DNA of 64,000 bases. Source: Tolumonas lignilytica (GTDB lineage: Bacteria > Pseudomonadota > Gammaproteobacteria > Enterobacterales > Aeromonadaceae). Under the pieces are notes generated by a model that was not told the origin of the DNA, did no database searches, and was given only the letters and a program-made list of their open reading frames with translations. The first letter of the stretch is position 1, and every line of letters starts with the position of its first letter. Shown piece by piece: positions 17,337-26,030 of the stretch. The position numbers were made by a program, and so were the translations under genes. Location: assembly GCF_000527035.1 (NCBI RefSeq), contig NZ_AZUK01000002.1, forward strand, positions 124,001-188,000, in the 5' to 3' direction.

Positions 17337-18887
17337 ATGCGGTTGCAAGTAACGTGTGAAGATCGGCTCGGGCTGACCAGAGAGTTGTTGGCGCAGTTAG
17401 AGGCTAATCAGATTGATCTGCGGGGTATTGAACTCGATGTCGCGGGAATTATCTATTTGCATCTGCCGGATGTTGATTTTACGAGTCTGCAAAAATTGCT
17501 GCCTGATTTACGTCGCATTACTGGTGTAATAGATGTCAAAACAGTGGGCTTCATGCCTTCAGAGCGTGAACATCACGAGATCCAAGCCTTAATGAAGGCG
17601 TTGCCTGATCTGGTTTTTGCTTTAGACATCAAAGGCCGTCTAACACAGGCTAACGATGCGGTGCTGAACATCCTGCGTTTATCGCTGAAAGACATTCAAG
17701 GCGTCCAGGCTGGTAGTTTTCTCAAGGGGTTTGCGTTTCTGCAATGGCTGACTTCAGAAAATCCGCAACCAGAAACCTGTAAACTGATTTTCGCTGGCGA
17801 AGAGTTTCTGGCAGATATTCTACCGATTTTCATTCCAGATACACTGGGCGTTTCTCATCTGGCTGGGGCGGTTGTCGTACTGAAATCTGCGCGTCGGGTC
17901 GGTCATCACTTCAATTTATTGCATAGCTATGATGACAGCAGTTTCGAGCAGTTCTGTGCGGAAAGTCAGGTGATGCACCAGCTATTGCATCAGGCTCGCC
18001 GTTTTGCAATGCAGGATCAGCCATTGTTAATCATGGGTGAAACCGGATCAGGAAAGGAGATGTTGGCGCGTGCCTGTCACCGGGCCAGCTTACGGGCCAA
18101 TGGGCCGCTGCTAACACTGAATTGTGCTGCGTTGCCGGATGATGTGGCAGAGCACGAACTCTTTGGTTCGGCACCCGGTGCATTTGGCCCTGAGTGGCCG
18201 GGTAAAAAGGGGTTATTGGAGCAAGCTTCTGGCGGAGCCTTTTTGCTGGATGAAGTTGCCGAGATGTCACCGTTACTGCAAAGTAAATTACTCCGGGTAT
18301 TGCAAGACGGGCGTTTTCACCGGGTCGGGCAGGAGAGTGAGGTCACCGTCGATGTCCGCCTGTATTGTACAACCCGCAAATCGCTGGGAGAACAGGTGCG
18401 CAAAGGGCTCTTCCGCGAAGATCTTTTTTTCCGTCTCAATGTGCTCGCGTTGGAAATGCCGGCATTACGGCAACGACTGGCGGATATCATGCCATTAGCA
18501 CAGCAATTTTGTAGTCGGATCAGTGATGAACTGCAGCGGCGTCGCCCACGTTTTTCTCGTTCTATGACCGAATTTCTGAACAGTTATCCGTGGCCGGGGA
18601 ATGTCAGACAACTCAAAAATGCGTTGTATCAGGCGCTAACCTTGCTGGAAGGAGATGAACTTACCCCGGATATGTTGCGGCTACCATTGATGGATGCGCA
18701 CGAATCAACCGCCGAGCAGTGGTTTGACGGTTCATTGCCCGAAGCCACTAAACGCTTTGAAAAGCTGATGCTGGAACGGCTATATCCGCTCTATCCTTCC
18801 AGCCGACAACTGGCGCAACGCTTGGGCATATCTCATACCGCAGTGGCGAATAAGTTGCGGGAATACGGTTTGAATAAAACAGATTAG
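17337..18887 (+). CDS. tyrR: aromatic amino acid regulator TyrR
   Basis: A 516-residue regulator (E. coli TyrR 513). An N-terminal ACT domain (1-70, RLQVTCEDRLGLTRELL), a PAS domain (about 80-190) and an AAA+ domain with GETGSGK at 234-240 are followed by a C-terminal Fis-like helix-turn-helix (SSRQLAQRLGISHTAVANKLREYG). The GAFTGA loop of sigma-54 activators is absent (GSAPGAFGPEW instead), as in TyrR, which works with sigma-70. It represses or activates aromatic amino acid synthesis and transport genes in response to Tyr, Phe and Trp. It is the first clearly chromosomal gene after the tRNA-Ser border. Confidence 0.95.
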   Translation: MRLQVTCEDRLGLTRELLAQLEANQIDLRGIELDVAGIIYLHLPDVDFTSLQKLLPDLRRITGVIDVKTVGFMPSEREHHEIQALMKALPDLVFALDIKGRLTQANDAVLNILRLSLKDIQGVQAGSFLKGFAFLQWLTSENPQPETCKLIFAGEEFLADILPIFIPDTLGVSHLAGAVVVLKSARRVGHHFNLLHSYDDSSFEQFCAESQVMHQLLHQARRFAMQDQPLLIMGETGSGKEMLARACHRASLRANGPLLTLNCAALPDDVAEHELFGSAPGAFGPEWPGKKGLLEQASGGAFLLDEVAEMSPLLQSKLLRVLQDGRFHRVGQESEVTVDVRLYCTTRKSLGEQVRKGLFREDLFFRLNVLALEMPALRQRLADIMPLAQQFCSRISDELQRRRPRFSRSMTEFLNSYPWPGNVRQLKNALYQALTLLEGDELTPDMLRLPLMDAHESTAEQWFDGSLPEATKRFEKLMLERLYPLYPSSRQLAQRLGISHTAVANKLREYGLNKTD

Positions 18888-18902
18888 CTTTGGGCTGAGA
18901 GC

Positions 18903-18925
18903 CAAACCACGCATGACGTGGTTTG
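18903..18925. terminator. bidirectional hairpin between tyrR and lpxH
   Basis: CAAACCACG / CGTGGTTTG, a 9-bp perfect stem with a CATGA loop, lies between the converging tyrR and lpxH stops. The U-tract is poor, so it may terminate only partly. Confidence 0.5.
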
Positions 18926-18928
18926 ATG

Positions 18929-19666
18929 TTATTCAGGGGTAGTAATTGGGCGAGACAGCAAATCAATCTGCTGACCATCAATTTTCAGATACCAGAGATG
19001 TGTATCCCAATCACCCAGCACAATCCGCCGTGCTTTTATGCGGAGGTGTAATTCGACGTCATGAATTTTAGGACGGTGAGTATGTCCGTGGATCATCAAC
19101 GTTGCCTGATGTTGCTCAAAACACGCAACCACACTCTGCGGTGTGACATCCATAATACGCAGGCTTTTTTGTTGTTTCCCCTGACGGCTGCCTTGCCGGA
19201 TTTGTTGTGCTATTTTCACACGGCGGGATAATGGCAAATGCAGAAATAGCCAACGTAACCAGGGCCAACTGGTGATCCGTCGAAAACGCTGGTAAGCCTC
19301 ATCCTCGGTGCAGAGCAGGTCGCCATGTAACAATAACGCTTTTTCACCAGCCAGCTCACAGGAATAAATAGGCGGTAGCAGAGTCATCTGACATTCTTGG
19401 GCAAACCGTTTCCCAATCATAAAATCTCGGTTGCCATGAGAATAAAAAAGTAAACACCCGTGCTCGGCTAATGCTCTTAATGCCAAGGTAACCTGTTGTT
19501 GTAATGGTGATTGTTCATCATCACCTATCCAGAATTCGAACAAATCACCCAGAATATAGAGTTCCTCGGCTGCTCTGGCTTCCGTTTCTAAAAAACGGAT
19601 AAAAGCATCAGTCAGATCTGGTCGGTTTTCGCTGAGATGTAAATCGGCAATAAAGAGTTTAGTCAT
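18929..19666 (-). CDS. lpxH: UDP-2,3-diacylglucosamine diphosphatase LpxH
   Basis: A 245-residue calcineurin-like phosphoesterase that removes UMP from UDP-2,3-diacylglucosamine to give lipid X in lipid A synthesis, at the inner membrane. The metal-binding motifs appear in order: DLHL near residue 8, GDLFEFWIGDD, GNRDFMIG, HGDLLC and HGHTHRP. Length is that of E. coli LpxH (240). It is downstream of ppiB in the same direction, 48 bases apart with a hairpin between, a pairing common in gammaproteobacteria. Confidence 0.95.
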   Translation of the reverse strand: MTKLFIADLHLSENRPDLTDAFIRFLETEARAAEELYILGDLFEFWIGDDEQSPLQQQVTLALRALAEHGCLLFYSHGNRDFMIGKRFAQECQMTLLPPIYSCELAGEKALLLHGDLLCTEDEAYQRFRRITSWPWLRWLFLHLPLSRRVKIAQQIRQGSRQGKQQKSLRIMDVTPQSVVACFEQHQATLMIHGHTHRPKIHDVELHLRIKARRIVLGDWDTHLWYLKIDGQQIDLLSRPITTPE

Positions 19667-19683
19667 GAGTATGGGGTAGAAGA

Positions 19684-19707
19684 GCCATACCGTTAAAACG
19701 GTATGGC
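19684..19707 (-). terminator. hairpin between ppiB and lpxH
   Basis: A perfect 11-bp inverted repeat GCCATACCGTT / AACGGTATGGC with a 2-base spacer lies between the ppiB stop and the lpxH start. The trailing U-tract is weak; it may lower but not stop read-through into lpxH. Confidence 0.5.
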
Positions 19708-19714
19708 AGACGGA

Positions 19715-20212
19715 TTATTCAGTAATAGTCACGTTTTCAATAACAACATCTTCTTTCGGTACATCTTGATGCATACCGAAACGGCCTGTTTTTACTGCTT
19801 TGATTTTGTTGACGATATCCATGCCGTCAGTGACCTGACCGAATACGCAATAACCCCAACCCTGCATTGACTCAGATTTAAAGTCTAGGAAGGTGTTGTC
19901 AGCCACGTTAATAAAGAACTGGGCAGAAGCTGAATGTGGCTCCATAGTACGGGCCATCGCGATGGTACCAATCTTATTCGATACACCGTTGTTCGCTTCG
20001 TTTTTAATTGGTGCGCGAGTTTCTTTCTCTTCAAAACCTGGCGCATAGCCGCCGCCCTGGATCATGAAATTGCCAATGACACGGTGGAAAATAGTGCCGT
20101 TGTAGTGACCGTCACGGCAGTATTGCAGGAAGTTTGCTGCAGTAACAGGTGCCTTGTCAGCAAACAGTTCCAGAGTGATATCGCCAAAATTGGTATGCAG
20201 AGTAATAGACAT
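19715..20212 (-). CDS. ppiB: peptidyl-prolyl cis-trans isomerase B
   Basis: A 165-residue cytoplasmic cyclophilin that speeds proline isomerisation in folding proteins. It has no signal peptide, so it is PpiB rather than the periplasmic PpiA. The core motifs [32 protein letters not shown] and [11 protein letters not shown] are intact. It is divergent from cysS, as in Escherichia coli and Aeromonas. Confidence 0.96.
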   Translation of the reverse strand: MSITLHTNFGDITLELFADKAPVTAANFLQYCRDGHYNGTIFHRVIGNFMIQGGGYAPGFEEKETRAPIKNEANNGVSNKIGTIAMARTMEPHSASAQFFINVADNTFLDFKSESMQGWGYCVFGQVTDGMDIVNKIKAVKTGRFGMHQDVPKEDVVIENVTITE

Positions 20213-20372
20213 GCTTTTGCCTCTTTAAAAGTTGTGCGCTGATTCTAGCTGATGAAGTGGATACACAAAAGCCGATAAGTAAAACATCTGTTAAAACCCA
20301 AGAGAAAGTAGGGGTGCAATCTCGGGCTCTCTTCTTTAGAATGTCGAGATTCATGATTAAGACGGTGACATT

Positions 20373-21761
20373 ATGCTGAAGATTTACAATACCCTGACTC
20401 GCCAGAAAGAAGAATTTAAACCAATCCACCCCGGCAAAGTGGGTATGTATGTCTGTGGTGTCACCATCTACGATTTGTGTCATATCGGGCATGGTCGCAC
20501 GTTTGTCGCATTCGATGTGGTTGTTCGCTATCTGCGTTACTTGGGTTACGACGTCACTTTCGTGCGTAATATTACAGATGTCGATGACAAGATCATCAAA
20601 CGTGCGGCTGAAAATGCAGAGAGCTGTGATCTTCTGACCGAGCGGCTGATTGGTGATATGCATGCTGATTTTGATGCATTAAAACTGCAACGCCCTGATA
20701 TTGAGCCACGTGCAACCCAGCATATTGGCGAAATCATTGCACTGGTGCAGAGTCTGCTCGATCAGGGTTATGCGTATGTAGCTGATAATGGTGATGTCCT
20801 GTTTTCGATTGATAGTTTCCCGGAATATGGCCGTCTGTCAGGACAAAACATCGAACAGCTGCAGGCCGGCGCGCGTGTTGATGTTGATGAAAGCAAACGC
20901 AATCCAATGGATTTTGTCTTGTGGAAGATGTCGAAACCAGGCGAACCCATGTGGGATTCGCCATGGGGAGCTGGGCGTCCTGGCTGGCACATCGAATGTT
21001 CGGCAATGAACTCTAAACATCTGGGACATCATTTTGATATCCATGGTGGTGGTTCTGATTTGCAGTTCCCTCATCATGAAAATGAAATTGCACAAAGCTG
21101 CTGTGCGCATCATACCCCTTACGTTAATACCTGGATGCACTCCGGGATGGTAATGGTTGATGAAGAAAAAATGTCTAAATCGTTAGGTAATTTCTTCACT
21201 ATTCGTGATGTGCTGAAGGTTTATGACGCTGAAACGGTGCGTTATTTCCTGATGTCTGGTCATTATCGCAGCCCGCTGAATTATTCCGATTTAAATCTAC
21301 AACAAGCTCGTGCCTCGCTGGAACGTTTCTACACTGCATTACGAGGGGTTGCGTTCGGTGAGGAGAAAACAGAGCTATCTGCACCGTTCGAGACGCGTTT
21401 CCAGTCAGCAATGGATGATGATTTTAATACGCCAGAAGCTTACTCCGTCCTATTTGACCTGGCGCGCGATCTGAATAAAGCGAAACAAGATTCTCCAGCT
21501 GAAGCAGTTGCATTAGCAGCTTGTTTACGACGTTTGGGTGGGGTTCTTGGTATTTTACAGCAAGAACCGGAGCAATTCTTGCAATCCGGCGCGGCAGAAG
21601 CCGATGATGTGGCGGAAATTGAACTGCTGATCAAGACCCGCAATGAAGCGCGTGCCAGCAAAAACTGGGCATTGGCGGATGAAGCTCGCAATAAGCTCAC
21701 GGAAATGAATATCGTACTGGAAGATGGACCTCAGGGCACAACATGGCGTCGTAAAGGGTAA
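20373..21761 (+). CDS. cysS: cysteinyl-tRNA synthetase
   Basis: A 462-residue class I aminoacyl-tRNA synthetase that charges tRNA-Cys. It contains [15 protein letters not shown] with the HIGH signature near 35, the zinc-binding CSAMN and [15 protein letters not shown] motif near 209-235, and KMSKS near 268. Length is as in E. coli (461). ATG at 20373 follows GGTGACATT. It is divergent from ppiB and ends at a strong terminator. Confidence 0.97.
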   Translation: MLKIYNTLTRQKEEFKPIHPGKVGMYVCGVTIYDLCHIGHGRTFVAFDVVVRYLRYLGYDVTFVRNITDVDDKIIKRAAENAESCDLLTERLIGDMHADFDALKLQRPDIEPRATQHIGEIIALVQSLLDQGYAYVADNGDVLFSIDSFPEYGRLSGQNIEQLQAGARVDVDESKRNPMDFVLWKMSKPGEPMWDSPWGAGRPGWHIECSAMNSKHLGHHFDIHGGGSDLQFPHHENEIAQSCCAHHTPYVNTWMHSGMVMVDEEKMSKSLGNFFTIRDVLKVYDAETVRYFLMSGHYRSPLNYSDLNLQQARASLERFYTALRGVAFGEEKTELSAPFETRFQSAMDDDFNTPEAYSVLFDLARDLNKAKQDSPAEAVALAACLRRLGGVLGILQQEPEQFLQSGAAEADDVAEIELLIKTRNEARASKNWALADEARNKLTEMNIVLEDGPQGTTWRRKG

Positions 21762-21773
21762 TTATTTAGCCTG

Positions 21774-21813
21774 AAAAAGCCAGTCTGACACATTGAGCCA
21801 GACTGGCTTTTTT
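21774..21813. terminator. bidirectional terminator after cysS
   Basis: AAAAAGCCAGTCTG pairs with CAGACTGGCTTTTT, with T runs on both strands, between cysS and the converging binding-protein gene. It should work in both directions. Confidence 0.9.
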
Positions 21814-22558
21814 ATTTGAAATTAAGCATTTGATAGCGTTCAAGCAAATCGTTGTATTTCTGGCTGTGGCGGACTTTAGTGAGCGCATCCTGATATTTTT
21901 TTATGACATTATCACTGGTTGCTCGGTTAAAAGCATAACAGTCAGTCATTTGTTGCAAGATCAACTTACGGGGATAATTCGCCGGATCGATGCCATTTTG
22001 CTGCAAGGTGGTATAAAACACGGGTTCGTAAGTCGCGATCATATCGACCTTATGCGACTGTAACAGCAAGATGAGTTGCTCAATATTTCTGGCTTTGAAT
22101 AATTTAATTTTATTATGCGTTTGAGCGATAACAACGTCTTCTGCAATATCCGCACGAACAACACCAATAGTCAGTTTTTTCAGTGCTGCTTGTGATGACA
22201 GATCCTGATATTCATTCTTACGCTGAATTAAGACAACATTAGATGTACTGATAGGGCACACCCACTTAAACATATTTTCCCGTTCAGATGTTCGTGATGT
22301 TGCGAACAACACACTCCCTGGCTCTGTCTGCGTTATATAATAAGCGCGTGCCCAAGGTAAAAATTGGATGGATTGCTGAGGTTCAGACATTTCTTCCCAG
22401 ATCAGATGCAGCAAATCAACAGAAAACCCGGCCGCATGTTGGTTGTTATCCTGATAGTTTACAGGTGGATTTTGTTCGCTGAGAAAAGTCAGCCCTACCT
22501 GTGAGGCATGGGCCAAAGAGACAGAAGTAATAACTGGAATTAACCACCGTAGTCTCAA
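21812..22558 (-). CDS. periplasmic amino-acid-type solute-binding protein
   Basis: A 248-residue protein of the extracellular solute-binding family 3. It has a short signal peptide (to about residue 18, SLAHAS) and the usual sequence NPPVNYQDNNQHAAGFSVDLLHLIWEE, followed by FATSRTSERENMFKWV. No ABC permease or ATPase gene is adjacent, so it may be an orphan receptor-type protein like many in Aeromonas and Vibrio. The start is TTG at 22558, with GGAG 9 bases upstream. The ligand is unknown. It shares a divergent promoter region with the two-component system. Confidence 0.8.
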   Translation of the reverse strand: MRLRWLIPVITSVSLAHASQVGLTFLSEQNPPVNYQDNNQHAAGFSVDLLHLIWEEMSEPQQSIQFLPWARAYYITQTEPGSVLFATSRTSERENMFKWVCPISTSNVVLIQRKNEYQDLSSQAALKKLTIGVVRADIAEDVVIAQTHNKIKLFKARNIEQLILLLQSHKVDMIATYEPVFYTTLQQNGIDPANYPRKLILQQMTDCYAFNRATSDNVIKKYQDALTKVRHSQKYNDLLERYQMLNFK

Positions 22559-22677
22559 GCAGGCGTTCTCCGATCCGTGAATAAAAAATTTCAGCTCGGA
22601 TTACATATAGATGATAGTAGAAAAATTGTCAAATAATCACGTAATTACAATTAGTTAGTTATCAATGGTGTGAACAG

Positions 22678-23340
22678 ATGAAAATCTTATTGGTTGAAGA
22701 TGATGCGCTATTACTCAATGGATTACAAAAGGCATTAGTACAACAACAATACTGCTGTGATGTTGCCAATAGTATCAGTGAAGCTCGTCGTTACACATTG
22801 AACGATTATGATTTATTGATTCTTGACCTTGGCTTACCCGATGGTGATGGCTTATCGCTATTGAAAACATGGCGTCAGCAGGGGTGTGTTCTCCCGGTCT
22901 TAATCCTTACCGCTCGGGATTCTCTGGATGATCGAGTCAAGGGGCTTGATTCAGGGGCGGACGACTATTTGGTTAAGCCATTTGCACTTGCAGAATTACA
23001 AGCACGAGTGCGTGCATTGATGCGGCGGCGGTTTGAAAAAACAGAAAATGCCCTGCAATTCGGTTCGCTCAAGTTAGATATGAATCATCATCAGGTTTGG
23101 CAAAACGGCAATGAATTAACGCTAACGCGCATGGAATATGCCATTTTGCGGCGGCTTATGTTGCATGCGGGGAAAACAGTTCAGCGTGAGCGTTTACAAC
23201 AGGATTTGTATGACTGGACGGACGAGATCGGGTCAAATACATTAGAAGTTTATATACATCACTTACGGCGTAAATTGGGGTCTAATTACATCAAGACCAT
23301 ACGTGGAGAGGGGTATCGTCTTGAATCGCAGGCTGAATAG
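22678..23340 (+). CDS. OmpR/QseB/PmrA-type response regulator
   Basis: A 220-residue response regulator. The receiver domain (1-115) has the acidic pair EDD near residue 8, the phospho-acceptor Asp in DLLILDLGLPDGDG at about 51, TARD and the KPF lysine. The C-terminal winged helix (125-220) ends with RRKLGSNYIKTIRGEGYRL. It resembles QseB and PmrA most. The sensor kinase gene overlaps its end. A phosphoethanolamine transferase gene lies 3.3 kb downstream, which is a typical PmrA target, but direct control is only a guess. Confidence 0.9.
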   Translation: MKILLVEDDALLLNGLQKALVQQQYCCDVANSISEARRYTLNDYDLLILDLGLPDGDGLSLLKTWRQQGCVLPVLILTARDSLDDRVKGLDSGADDYLVKPFALAELQARVRALMRRRFEKTENALQFGSLKLDMNHHQVWQNGNELTLTRMEYAILRRLMLHAGKTVQRERLQQDLYDWTDEIGSNTLEVYIHHLRRKLGSNYIKTIRGEGYRLESQAE

Positions 23341-24397
23341 TTTATCCCGCCGATTATTACTCAGTTTAGGTGTGATTATTTTTATCACACAAACACTTAC
23401 CATTGCGTGGTTATTGCACGAAGATCGGGAATTATTAGCCACTACGCTACGCAATATCGGACAACCGGAATCAACGATACATCAGCTTCATGGCACCAAT
23501 AAAGAAATGCTGAGTGCGTTGTTGGTTCCTACTGCAATCGAGTTTCTGATGAGTTTGGCTGCGGCCGCTTTCATGATCAGCTGGATCGTGGCGCCATTAA
23601 AAAGACTGACGAACCAATTACAGCAACGCACTGTAGAACAATGGCAACCCTTTGATGCAGACAGCAATAGCAAGGAAGTGATTGCGATTACTGGTGCATT
23701 GAACGGTTTAATGCTTAAGCTGCAACAGGCTTTTCAGCGCGAGCGTCAATTTACAGCGGATGTCTCCCATGAGTTAAGAACTCCCATAGCCGGAATACGC
23801 TTGAATCTTGAGCTGTTAGCGTTACAACATCCGGAAGAAATTAAGCCACTGATCGCCCGATTGGACAGTATGCAACATACCATTGAGCAACTACTGACTA
23901 TGGCTCGTATGGAACAGCAAATGGTGATGGGTTTACAGACACAAGTGGATTTGGTTCAGGATGTTGTGCTGCCATTAAAGAATGAACTGGCCGAAATGTT
24001 GCGTTCTCAAGAGCAGACCTTGCAGATCGATTGCCCCAGCTCTTTGACAGTCGAGGGGGATGCGACACTATTACGGATGTTGTTGCGTAATCTTATTGGA
24101 AACAGTAATCGATATGCTGATCAGAATTCAGTCGTGACGATTACCGTTGAAATGGTAAATGATCAGCCTGCGTTGATGGTGACAGATATGGGCGCGGGGG
24201 TTGAAGACTCTAAAATAGCGGCATTAACAGATGCGTTTCAGCGATTTGATCAACGGGGGAACGGAATTGGTCTGGGTCTCAACATTGTGGCTCGGGTTTG
24301 TGCGTTGCATAGAGCAAATCTACACATTGAAAATCATCATGCACCCAAAGGTTTAAGAGTGGAAATTATCTTCCCGAATGAAGATAAGAAGGGCTGA
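23321..24397 (+). CDS. sensor histidine kinase partner of the OmpR-type regulator
   Basis: About 358 residues. Membrane segment 1 (LLLSLGVIIFITQTLTIAWLL) is followed by a periplasmic loop of about 45 residues and membrane segment 2 (IEFLMSLAAAAFMISWIV), a HAMP-like linker, the phospho-acceptor His in DVSHELRTPIAGIR and an ATPase domain with GNSNRYAD, DMGAGV and GNGIGLGLNIV. The short sensor loop resembles PmrB or QseC-like kinases. TTG at 23321 has GGAGAGGGG upstream; a GTG at 23303 is in frame but poorly placed. It overlaps the response regulator gene by 20 bases, so the two are translated together. The signal is unknown. Confidence 0.88.
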   Translation: MNRRLNSLSRRLLLSLGVIIFITQTLTIAWLLHEDRELLATTLRNIGQPESTIHQLHGTNKEMLSALLVPTAIEFLMSLAAAAFMISWIVAPLKRLTNQLQQRTVEQWQPFDADSNSKEVIAITGALNGLMLKLQQAFQRERQFTADVSHELRTPIAGIRLNLELLALQHPEEIKPLIARLDSMQHTIEQLLTMARMEQQMVMGLQTQVDLVQDVVLPLKNELAEMLRSQEQTLQIDCPSSLTVEGDATLLRMLLRNLIGNSNRYADQNSVVTITVEMVNDQPALMVTDMGAGVEDSKIAALTDAFQRFDQRGNGIGLGLNIVARVCALHRANLHIENHHAPKGLRVEIIFPNEDKKG

Positions 24398-24409
24398 GTA
24401 TCTCAGCCC
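24391..24409. terminator. hairpin between the sensor kinase gene and folD
   Basis: GGGCTGAG-TAT-CTCAGCCC, a perfect 8-bp stem spanning the stop of the kinase gene, between converging genes. It has no strong T run. Confidence 0.55.
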
Positions 24410-24420
24410 ATTGTCGTTAT

Positions 24421-25275
24421 CTAGCTATGGTATTGTTCACACGCTTGAAGTGTATTTTCGATCAGTGTTGCCACTGTCATTGGACCAACACCACCAGGCA
24501 CAGGCGTAATATATCCTGCACGCTGTTCTGCAGTCGTATATTCCACATCACCGACTAATTTGCCATTCGATAAGCGGTTGATCCCAACATCCAGCACAAT
24601 TGCGCCCGGTTTAACCCATTCACCAGGAATAAACTCGGCTTTCCCCACAGCAACAACCAGAATATCAGCCTGTCTGACAAACTGTTCCAACCCCTTGGTA
24701 AAGCGGTGACAGGTTGTCGTGGTGCATCCCGCGAGTAACAATTCCAGAGTCATCGGACGACCGACGATATTGGATGCGCCAATGATAACGGCGTTCATTC
24801 CTTTCAATTCAAGACCGGTACTTTCCAGCAGCGTCATCATGCCTTTGGGGGTACAAGGACGCAGGGCAGGGATACGCTGTGCTAAACGGCCAACATTATA
24901 TGGATGAAAACCATCAACATCCTTATTCGGCAGAATACGTTCAATTACCTGTGTTGAATCAAGATGGGCAGGCAACGGAAGCTGAACCAAAATACCGTCC
25001 ACAGTCGGATCACTATTGAGCGTATCAATCAGGGATAAAAGTTCATCTTGTGTGGTCGTAGCTGCTAAATCATAAGATTTAGAAATAAAACCAACTTCCT
25101 CACAGGCGCGGCGTTTACTGCCGACATAAACCTGAGACGCCGCATCTTCACCAACCAGCACAACGGCCAGCCCTGGTGCTCGTAAACCAAGCGCCTTACG
25201 TTCTGCTACACGGGCAGCCACACGCTGACGCACAGACAGGGCAATCGCTTTTCCATCAATGATTTTTGCAGACAT
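24421..25275 (-). CDS. folD: bifunctional methylene-THF dehydrogenase/cyclohydrolase FolD
   Basis: A 284-residue enzyme of one-carbon metabolism that oxidises 5,10-methylene-THF with NADP+ and opens the ring to 10-formyl-THF. Signature motifs: [14 protein letters not shown] with the catalytic Lys, [32 protein letters not shown] and [12 protein letters not shown]. Start is placed at ATG 25275 ([12 protein letters not shown]) because AAGGTGAG lies 8 bases upstream; an in-frame GTG at 25284 overlaps that site. Length matches E. coli (288). It is divergent from the tRNA operon. Confidence 0.97.
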   Translation of the reverse strand: MSAKIIDGKAIALSVRQRVAARVAERKALGLRAPGLAVVLVGEDAASQVYVGSKRRACEEVGFISKSYDLAATTTQDELLSLIDTLNSDPTVDGILVQLPLPAHLDSTQVIERILPNKDVDGFHPYNVGRLAQRIPALRPCTPKGMMTLLESTGLELKGMNAVIIGASNIVGRPMTLELLLAGCTTTTCHRFTKGLEQFVRQADILVVAVGKAEFIPGEWVKPGAIVLDVGINRLSNGKLVGDVEYTTAEQRAGYITPVPGGVGPMTVATLIENTLQACEQYHS

Positions 25276-25403
25276 ACCTTCCACTCACCTTGCTTTGCTA
25301 ACGCTATTGTCGCATTTTTTTTACAATAAGGTTAGTGCATAAACAAAAGGTTACCTTGGTCGTTCAATATGTGAACGGTTAGTGTTTTTTCACTAAAAAG
25401 CGT

Positions 25404-25430
25404 TTGACGATATAGGGGGGAGTCTATAAT
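25404..25430 (+). promoter_or_regulatory. promoter of the tRNA operon
   Basis: TTGACG (25404-25409) and a perfect TATAAT (25425-25430) lie about 40 bases before tRNA-Pro, spaced by 15 bases (16 if TTTGAC is used). A strong -10 with a slightly short spacer fits a stable-RNA promoter. Confidence 0.75.
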
Positions 25431-25471
25431 ATTCGCCTCCGTCGTCGGACGCCTTCGACAGAGTAAATAAT

Positions 25472-25548
<77 letters not shown>

Positions 25549-25560
25549 CTTTCTTCCAGT

Positions 25561-25637
<77 letters not shown>

Positions 25638-25688
25638 AAAGGCGATAGTTGTTCGGCTTCAAAGATGGCGAGACAACACGGTTCGATG

Positions 25689-25764
25689 GTGGCTATAGCT
25701 CAGTTGGTAGAGCCCCGGATTGTGATTCCGGTTGTCGTGGGTTCGAGTCCCATTAGCCACCCCA
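25689..25764 (+). tRNA. tRNA-His (GTG)
   Basis: Acceptor GTGGCTA/TAGCCAC with the extra G-1 at 25688 facing C73, anticodon GTG in TTGTGAT and encoded CCA. Confidence 0.94.
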
Positions 25765-25776
25765 AAATTTGGCATC

Positions 25777-25861
25777 GCGGAAGTGGCGAAATTGGTAGAC
25801 GCACCAGATTTAGGTTCTGGCGCCGCAAGGTGTGAGAGTTCGAGTCTCTCCTTCCGCACCA
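25777..25861 (+). tRNA. tRNA-Leu (TAG)
   Basis: Acceptor GCGGAAG/CTTCCGC, anticodon TAG in TTTAGGT, a long variable arm (GGCGCCGCAAGGTGT) and encoded CCA; 85 nt. Last gene of the operon. Confidence 0.95.
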
Positions 25862-25878
25862 TGTCAAATTAAGCAAAT

Positions 25879-25902
25879 AACCAGCCCTGAGCTGGTTTTT
25901 TT
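25879..25902 (+). terminator. terminator of the tRNA operon
   Basis: AACCAGC-CCTGA-GCTGGTT followed by a run of T, 18 bases after tRNA-Leu: a standard intrinsic terminator. Confidence 0.9.
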
Positions 25903-25981
25903 GTGCCTGAAATTTATGAATCATGTCGGCCAGATATCTAATTGAATGGATGACCAGTTTGATAACCAGTGGGTTAGAAAT

Positions 25982-26014
25982 AAAAAGCCTGAAGGTTTCT
26001 TCCAGGCTTTTTTT
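25982..26014. terminator. bidirectional terminator downstream of eptA-like gene
   Basis: AAAAAGCCTG pairs with CAGGCTTTTT; A and T runs on both sides let it stop the minus-strand phosphoethanolamine transferase transcript and any read-through from the tRNA operon. Confidence 0.85.
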
Positions 26015-26030
26015 GATCGACTTGCGATAA

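Noticed and set aside
20734-21140. Minus-strand frames inside cysS and other housekeeping genes
   Set aside because: They overlap well-supported genes in the opposite direction and show no domains or ribosome sites.
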